NCBI GenBank assembly: GCA_947379865.1
Contig: CANCOY010000160.1
Coordinates: 1 to 6,082, forward strand
Direction of reading: 5' to 3'
Length of the DNA: 6,082 nt
Source of the DNA: Acetobacteraceae bacterium
Lineage (GTDB): Bacteria > Pseudomonadota > Alphaproteobacteria > Zavarziniales > Zavarziniaceae
Part shown: positions 1-3,617 of the stretch, in pieces
Layout: each line of letters begins with the position of its first letter
Numbering within the stretch: position 1 is the stretch's first letter
Notes under the pieces: generated by a model
Seen by the model: only the letters and a program-made list of their open reading frames with translations
What the model was told of the DNA's origin: nothing
Databases searched by the model: none
Made by a program: the position numbers and the translations under genes

Positions 1-993
1 CCGGCAGGCCATCGCTTTCCCGGCATTGTCGGCCCTGGCGAGGCCGTGCGGATCTTTACCGGCGGCATTCTGCCCCAGGGCGCCGACGCCGTTGTGATCC
101 AGGAAGATACACAGACCCTTGGCGACCATGTCGAAATTCGCGAGGCCGCACGACCCGGCCGCCATGTGCGCCTGGCTGGCATAGATTTTCGCGCTGGCGA
201 GGCGGGCCTGCCTGCCGGGCGGCTGCTGAGCGCCCGAGACATCGGCCTGCTGGCCGCCATGAACGTGCCCTGGGTCAGCGTGCGCCGGCGGCCGCGCGTG
301 GCCATACTGGCTACCGGTGATGAACTTGTCCGCCCGGGTGAGGCCACGGATCCCGACCAGATCGTCAGTTCCAACAGCCTTGCCATTGCCGCCATCATCG
401 AGGCGCACGGCGCCGAAGCGCTGGACCTTGGCATTGCTGGCGACAGCGAGGCGGCCCTCGTGGAAGCAGCCAGGCGGGCGAGCGGGGCAGATATTCTTGT
501 CACCATTGGCGGCGCCTCGGTGGGCGACCATGATCTGGTGCGCTCTGCCCTTGGCAAGGTCGGCCTCGACGTTGATTTCTGGAAGATTGCCATGCGCCCG
601 GGCAAACCACTGATGTTTGGCCGCCTGGGTGCCCTGCCCGTGCTGGGCCTGCCGGGCAATCCGGTGTCGGCCATTGTCTGCACGCTGCTTTTTCTGCGCC
701 CCATGCTGGATTGCCTGACCGGGCTGGTGGCGCCGCCTCAGCCGCGCGCCACGGCACGCCTCGGCACCGCCTTGGGCGAGAATGATCGTCGGCAAGACTA
801 TCTGCGCGCCCGTATCGAGCCCGATGCCCAGGGCCGCGCCATTGCCTTTCCCGCGCGCTCGCAGGATTCGTCCCTGGTCTCGGTGCTGGCAGACGCGGAC
901 TGCCTTGTAGTGCGGCCGCCCCATGCGCCGGCGGCCGCCGTGGGTGACGAGGTTGATATCATTCCCCTTGGCCTTGGCCAGGTTGGCGTCTAG
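1..993 (+). CDS. moeA: Molybdopterin molybdenumtransferase MoeA (5' end outside window)
   Basis: MoeA inserts molybdate into adenylylated molybdopterin in the last cytoplasmic step of molybdenum cofactor synthesis (family knowledge). The frame is open from base 1 to the TAG at 991-993, giving 330 residues. MoeA proteins are about 400 long, so roughly 75-80 N-terminal residues lie upstream. An in-frame GTG at 46 is not the start, because the conserved GEAVRIFTGG segment spans it. Counting from base 1, visible motifs are GADAVVIQED (about 28-37), TGDELV (105-110), GGASVGDHDLV (170-180, the MoCF-biosynthesis domain loop), MRPGKPLMFG (from 198) and GLPGNPVSA (216-224). A C-terminal domain IV follows, with QDYLRARI and an SSLVSVLADADCLVV stretch. 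No frameshift is seen. The pip gene follows directly, and its ribosome binding site overlaps this stop codon. The family call is firm; only the 5' end is missing. Confidence 0.96.
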   Translation, partial: PAGHRFPGIVGPGEAVRIFTGGILPQGADAVVIQEDTQTLGDHVEIREAARPGRHVRLAGIDFRAGEAGLPAGRLLSARDIGLLAAMNVPWVSVRRRPRVAILATGDELVRPGEATDPDQIVSSNSLAIAAIIEAHGAEALDLGIAGDSEAALVEAARRASGADILVTIGGASVGDHDLVRSALGKVGLDVDFWKIAMRPGKPLMFGRLGALPVLGLPGNPVSAIVCTLLFLRPMLDCLTGLVAPPQPRATARLGTALGENDRRQDYLRARIEPDAQGRAIAFPARSQDSSLVSVLADADCLVVRPPHAPAAAVGDEVDIIPLGLGQVGV

Positions 994-996
994 GAG
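992..996 (+). promoter_or_regulatory. Ribosome binding site of pip, overlapping the moeA stop codon
   Basis: AGGAG lies 7 nt before the TTG at 1004 and overlaps the moeA TAG at 991-993. This site decides the pip start: the in-frame upstream codon at 923 has no such site and would add 27 residues that do not resemble the family and lie inside moeA. Confidence 0.75.
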
Positions 997-1003
997 AAAA
1001 ACG

Positions 1004-1951
1004 TTGCAGCGCGAGCTTTTCCCCGAGATCGAGCCTTATGAAAGTGGCCTTCTGCCGCTGGATGGCGTCCACACCATGTATTGGGAGCAGAGCGGCAATC
1101 CGACGGGTACCGCCGCCCTCTTCCTGCACGGTGGCCCGGGGGCCGGCGCCAAGCCGTTGCACCGCCGCTTCTTTGACCCCGCTGCCTATCGCATCGTCGT
1201 CTTCGACCAGCGCGGGGCAGGTCGTTCCAGCCCCCTTGGCTGCCTGATCGACAACACCACGCCCCATCTGGTTGCCGATATCGAGCGGCTGCGGGTCCAT
1301 CTGGGGATCGAGCGCTGGGTGGTCTTTGGTGGCTCGTGGGGCTCGACCCTGGCGCTGGCCTATGCCCAGGCGCATCCGGAACGGGTAATCGCCCTTGCCC
1401 TGCGGGGGATCTTCCTCTGCCGCCCCTCGGAGATTGACTGGTTCCTGCGCGGCATGGACGAGATCTTTCCAGAAAACTGGCGTGCCTTCTCGGGCTTTCT
1501 GCCCGAGCATGAACGCGGCAATCTGCTGGCCAATTACCATCGCCGCCTGACGGACGCAGACCCATCAGTGCATATGCCAGCCGCCCGCGCCTGGAGCCTC
1601 TATGAGGGCGCCTGCTCCACCCTGCTGCCTAACCCGGAAACGGTGAAGACGTTTGGCGAGGATGTGATGGCGCTGGGCCTTGCCCGCATCGAGGCGCATT
1701 ATTTCAGCAACGACAGCTTCCTTACCGAGAACCAGTTGCTGCGCGGCGTTGACCGCATACGGCACATTCCCACCCATGTGGTGCAGGGCCGCTATGACAT
1801 GGTCTGCCCGATCCGCAGTGCCCAGGACCTGCACGAAGCCTGGCCCGAGGCGCATTACACCGTGGTCCCCGATGCCGGGCACAACGCCCTGGAACCCGGT
1901 ATCCGCACCGCCCTGATTGCCGCCACCGAGGCGTTCAAGACCCTGCGCTAG
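1004..1951 (+). CDS. pip: Proline iminopeptidase (alpha/beta hydrolase, peptidase family S33)
   Basis: This enzyme removes N-terminal proline from peptides in the cytoplasm (family knowledge). Starting at TTG 1004 the protein has 315 residues, close to the usual length of about 313-320, and begins LQRELFPEIEPYESG, like other members. It shows HGGPG (42-46, oxyanion region), DQRGAGRS (68-75), DNTTPHLVADIERLR (83-97), the nucleophile elbow GGSWGS with Ser111, GRYD with probable catalytic Asp265, and AGH with His293. The triad Ser/Asp/His is therefore complete. The start is set by AGGAG at 992-996 and by homology; a longer frame from 923 overlaps moeA by 71 bp and is unlikely. It is probably in one transcript with moeA, although no functional link between the two is obvious. 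Its last 17 bp overlap the oppositely oriented TfoX-type gene. Confidence 0.95.
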   Translation: MQRELFPEIEPYESGLLPLDGVHTMYWEQSGNPTGTAALFLHGGPGAGAKPLHRRFFDPAAYRIVVFDQRGAGRSSPLGCLIDNTTPHLVADIERLRVHLGIERWVVFGGSWGSTLALAYAQAHPERVIALALRGIFLCRPSEIDWFLRGMDEIFPENWRAFSGFLPEHERGNLLANYHRRLTDADPSVHMPAARAWSLYEGACSTLLPNPETVKTFGEDVMALGLARIEAHYFSNDSFLTENQLLRGVDRIRHIPTHVVQGRYDMVCPIRSAQDLHEAWPEAHYTVVPDAGHNALEPGIRTALIAATEAFKTLR

Positions 1952-2330
1952 GCTTCTGGCTGCGGGTTTTGGGGGCCTTCTTGCGGCGCGTGGTCTTGGC
2001 CGGCTTGCGGGCGGCGACGGCGGCAACTACCGCCTTGTCCGCCCAGAGCCTGAGATCATCGGGGTCGTCGAACAGATGTTCGGGGACCTCCATATAGCTC
2101 ATCACGCTGCGCCGGCCGTTGGACGAGACATAGACAAAGGGCTCCATCCCCTCATCCTCAAAGTCAGCCCGGTTAGCCGGCCCCACCTTGAAATACAGGC
2201 GCTCATCTGCGATCAGCGCGAACATCACGGTTTCGTAATAGATCCCCGTGCCGCCAAAGAGTCCGCGCGCGCTGACGGGGCCGAGCGGCCCCAGCAGATC
2301 CATGACGAAATCACGATACTGCCCACTCAT
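1935..2330 (-). CDS. TfoX/Sxy family protein, N-terminal domain only
   Basis: The protein has 131 residues from ATG at 2330. The N-terminal part matches the TfoX-N style: LGPVSARGLFGGTGIYY (16-32), MFALIADERLYFKV (36-49), NRADFEDEGMEPF (53-65) and a MSYMEVPEHLFDD segment. The separate C-terminal domain of full-length Sxy/TfoX is absent. The last 25 or so residues are a Lys/Arg-rich, Pro-containing tail (RKPAKTTRRKKAPK) that is probably disordered and could bind nucleic acid (inference). TfoX/Sxy governs competence in some gammaproteobacteria, but single-domain alphaproteobacterial members have no settled role, so no function is assigned. The start follows a GAGG at 2338-2341 with 7-nt spacing. 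A GTG immediately upstream (2333) would add one residue. The gene is translationally coupled to the tenA-like gene (TGATG) and overlaps the 3' end of pip by 17 bp. Confidence 0.88.
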   Translation of the reverse strand: MSGQYRDFVMDLLGPLGPVSARGLFGGTGIYYETVMFALIADERLYFKVGPANRADFEDEGMEPFVYVSSNGRRSVMSYMEVPEHLFDDPDDLRLWADKAVVAAVAARKPAKTTRRKKAPKTRSQKPSAGS

Positions 2331-2995
2331 CACCGGGCCTCGTCGAGGCCCATCTGCCAGAACGCCGTCTCGAGGCGGGTGGCCTGGGAAAAGGTGATAA
2401 CCAGTTCGTCGAACCGCGCCGGCGTCAGGCGCCGGGCCGCCAGTCGGTCCAATTCCGCCAAAGCCCCATCCATGACCGCGCCGTACTCAGGTCCGGCATA
2501 CATATCGATCCAAGAGGCATAGGGATTGCCCTCGCGCCGCGTCGCCGGGTCAGCAGCCAGACGGCGGCCGATTTCGCCATAGCCCACCACACAGGGCGCC
2601 AGTGCCACATGCAGGTCGAGGACATCGCCCGCCAAGCCTTTCTCCAGCACATAACGGGTATAGGCCATGGTTGCCGTCGCCTCTGGCAGGGCCACAAGCG
2701 CGGCAGCGTCCAGACTCCAGCTGGCGCAATAGCTGAGGTGCAGCCCCATTTCGACATCCAGCAGGCCGTTAAGCGTGGCACTGGCCGCCCGCATGCCCGC
2801 CAGATCCCCCGCCTTGTAAACGGCAAGCGCCCAGGCGCGGGCAAAATGGATCAGGAAGAGATAATCCTGCGCCAGATAATGGCGAAAAGCAGGTGCCGGC
2901 AGGGTGCCATCTGCCAATCCACAGACAAATGGATGTTCAACATAATGCCGCCAGTCACCAGCGGCGGCCTCTCTGAGATCGGCGAATAAACCCAC
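2330..2995 (-). CDS. tenA: Aminopyrimidine aminohydrolase / thiaminase II (TenA family, Cys type)
   Basis: TenA hydrolyses thiamine breakdown products (aminomethyl-HMP) to HMP for thiamine salvage, and can cleave thiamine itself (family knowledge). From GTG 2995 the protein has 221 residues, the normal length. Its numbering falls on the residues known from Bacillus subtilis TenA: Asp44 (in QDYLFLIHFAR), Tyr112 (MAYTRYVLE), Cys135 and Tyr139 (APCVVGYGEIG), plus a C-terminal Glu209 (RLETAFW) matching the catalytic Glu205. The active-site Cys puts it in the Cys-type subfamily rather than the Cys-less one. Other family marks are HPFVCGLADGTLP (21-33) and NPYASWIDMYAG (157-168). The start was chosen because GAGGA lies 8 nt upstream and the family begins near LFADLREAA; a longer frame from 3097 adds 34 unrelated residues. 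It is followed directly by the TfoX-type gene. Expression control by thiamine diphosphate is plausible but not demonstrated by the sequence. Confidence 0.93.
   Translation of the reverse strand: MGLFADLREAAAGDWRHYVEHPFVCGLADGTLPAPAFRHYLAQDYLFLIHFARAWALAVYKAGDLAGMRAASATLNGLLDVEMGLHLSYCASWSLDAAALVALPEATATMAYTRYVLEKGLAGDVLDLHVALAPCVVGYGEIGRRLAADPATRREGNPYASWIDMYAGPEYGAVMDGALAELDRLAARRLTPARFDELVITFSQATRLETAFWQMGLDEAR
2338..2341 (-). promoter_or_regulatory. Ribosome binding site of the TfoX-type gene
   Basis: On the minus strand GAGG precedes the ATG at 2330 by 7 nt and only 4 nt separate it from the GTG at 2333, which favours the ATG. It lies inside the last codons of the tenA-like gene, consistent with coupled translation. 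Confidence 0.5.
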
Positions 2996-3003
2996 GGCGC
3001 CCG

Positions 3004-3008
3004 TCCTC
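3004..3008 (-). promoter_or_regulatory. Ribosome binding site of tenA
   Basis: Minus-strand GAGGA ends 8 nt before the GTG at 2995. It supports the 221-residue form over the 255-residue frame that starts at 3097. Confidence 0.65.
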
Positions 3009-3141
3009 ACCAGTTCTCGAAGTGGGCCACACCTAACGCAGCCCTCTGCATTTGGTGGCCATGGCTGAACCTGCCACAGCATCCCTCGCATCACCATGTT
3101 CCAGATGATTCACCGGATGGTGTGTCGCCACAACGGCAGAC

Positions 3142-3174
3142 CCATCTCAGAGTTGATTGATCCACTCTGGATGG
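3142..3174 (-). promoter_or_regulatory. Bulged hairpin in the probable tenA leader
   Basis: CCATC plus CAGAGT (3142-3146, 3148-3153) pairs perfectly with ACTCTGGATGG (3164-3174), leaving one bulged base at 3147 and a 10-nt loop. That gives 11 base pairs. It lies about 150 nt upstream of the tenA start, on the side where a leader RNA would be. No U-run follows on either strand, so it does not look like an intrinsic terminator. Its role is unknown. Confidence 0.4.
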
Positions 3175-3363
3175 AAACGACCTATTCAATCCATCCTGCA
3201 GATTTCTGCGTTTTTATCCATATCCGATCTCGGCATCGCAAGATATCGTCAGTCATTTAAGCCAATAAAATATACACTTTTCATACATATTCCACATTGG
3301 AAAATTAGTTAGCAAAATATTAACCATGTTTCTGTAATGATTCGCTCGCTTACCGCGAATGCA

Positions 3364-3396
3364 AGATATTAATGCATCCATTTTGCATCAATATCT
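3364..3396. promoter_or_regulatory. Interrupted palindrome upstream of the autotransporter-like gene
   Basis: AGATATTAATGCA (3364-3376) and TGCATCAATATCT (3384-3396) are inverted repeats with 12 of 13 positions complementary, separated by 7 nt. The element ends 23 nt before the first possible start codon (3420) and 83 nt before the preferred one (3480). It could be an operator for a dimeric regulator or a 5' leader hairpin. Its arms are much longer than chance would give in a stretch this short, but its function is inferred. Confidence 0.5.
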
Positions 3397-3479
3397 GCCC
3401 GAAATGCTGGTCATGACAAATGCTTGATTCCATTACTGCAAAGCGCCTCCGCCCCTATGTTCTCCTCTCCGGGGGCAGG

Positions 3480-3617
3480 ATGACCAAATGGAAGGGACGG
3501 GTTGCAAGCCTGTCGCCCCATATCGGCGGCCTTTCGCACAGCGTTTCAGCCATAGCACTCGCCGGTTTTGCTGCTTTTTGGAGCGGCAGCCTGCTTGGCC
3601 CGAATATCTCACTTGCC
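3480..3617 (+). other. Signal peptide region of the autotransporter-like protein
   Basis: Codons 1-46 counted from ATG 3480 encode a long n-region with K3, K5 and R7, a hydrophobic core (SVSAIALAGFAAFW, 21-34) and a small-residue site ending SLA before GSC. About 46 residues is long for a signal peptide but common in autotransporters. With the alternative start at 3420 it would be 66 residues. It implies export across the inner membrane by Sec. Confidence 0.6.

Larger units (their letters stand above)
2996..3479. other. Divergent intergenic region between tenA and the autotransporter-like gene
   Basis: About 480 bp without a supported gene. The part next to tenA (2996-3180) is GC-rich like the genes and would be the tenA leader on the minus strand; it contains a bulged hairpin (3142-3174) and several short inverted repeats. 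From about 3240 to 3420 the sequence turns strongly AT-rich, with runs such as AATAAAATATACAC and AAAATATTAACC. This is expected for promoters, and one for the rightward gene probably lies here, but no clean -35/-10 pair with proper spacing could be singled out. A 9-bp direct repeat GCAAGATAT occurs at 3238-3246 and 3361-3369. The last 60 bp (3420-3479) is in frame with the downstream gene and may be its true 5' end. Confidence 0.7.

Noticed and set aside
923..1003. Upstream extension of pip to an in-frame start at 923
   Set aside because: The extra 27 residues lie within the moeA coding sequence, do not resemble the N-terminus of the family, and lack a ribosome binding site; TTG 1004 has a well-spaced AGGAG.
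959..1565. Two long minus-strand open frames opposite pip
   Set aside because: They are antisense shadows of a conserved hydrolase gene, with low-complexity Arg/Gly/Pro/Ala-rich products.
1917..2522. Plus-strand open frame of 201 codons opposite the TfoX-type and tenA genes
   Set aside because: It is a shadow of two well-supported minus-strand genes in GC-rich DNA and shows no recognisable domain.
2996..3097. N-terminal extension of tenA giving a 255-residue protein
   Set aside because: The 34 extra residues do not look like TenA, whose members begin near LFADLR. The GTG at 2995 has GAGGA at good spacing and makes the catalytic residues fall at canonical numbers.
3198..3215. Possible intrinsic terminator, GCAG-ATTT-CTGC followed by GTTTTT
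   Set aside because: The stem is only 4 bp (or 5 bp with an impossible 2-nt loop) and no plus-strand gene ends nearby; pip stops more than 1.2 kb upstream.
3260..3330. Sigma-70 promoter such as TTGGAA (3297-3302) with TATTAA (3318-3323)
   Set aside because: The spacing is only 15 bp and the region is so AT-rich that several equally weak pairs exist; no single promoter can be supported by eye.
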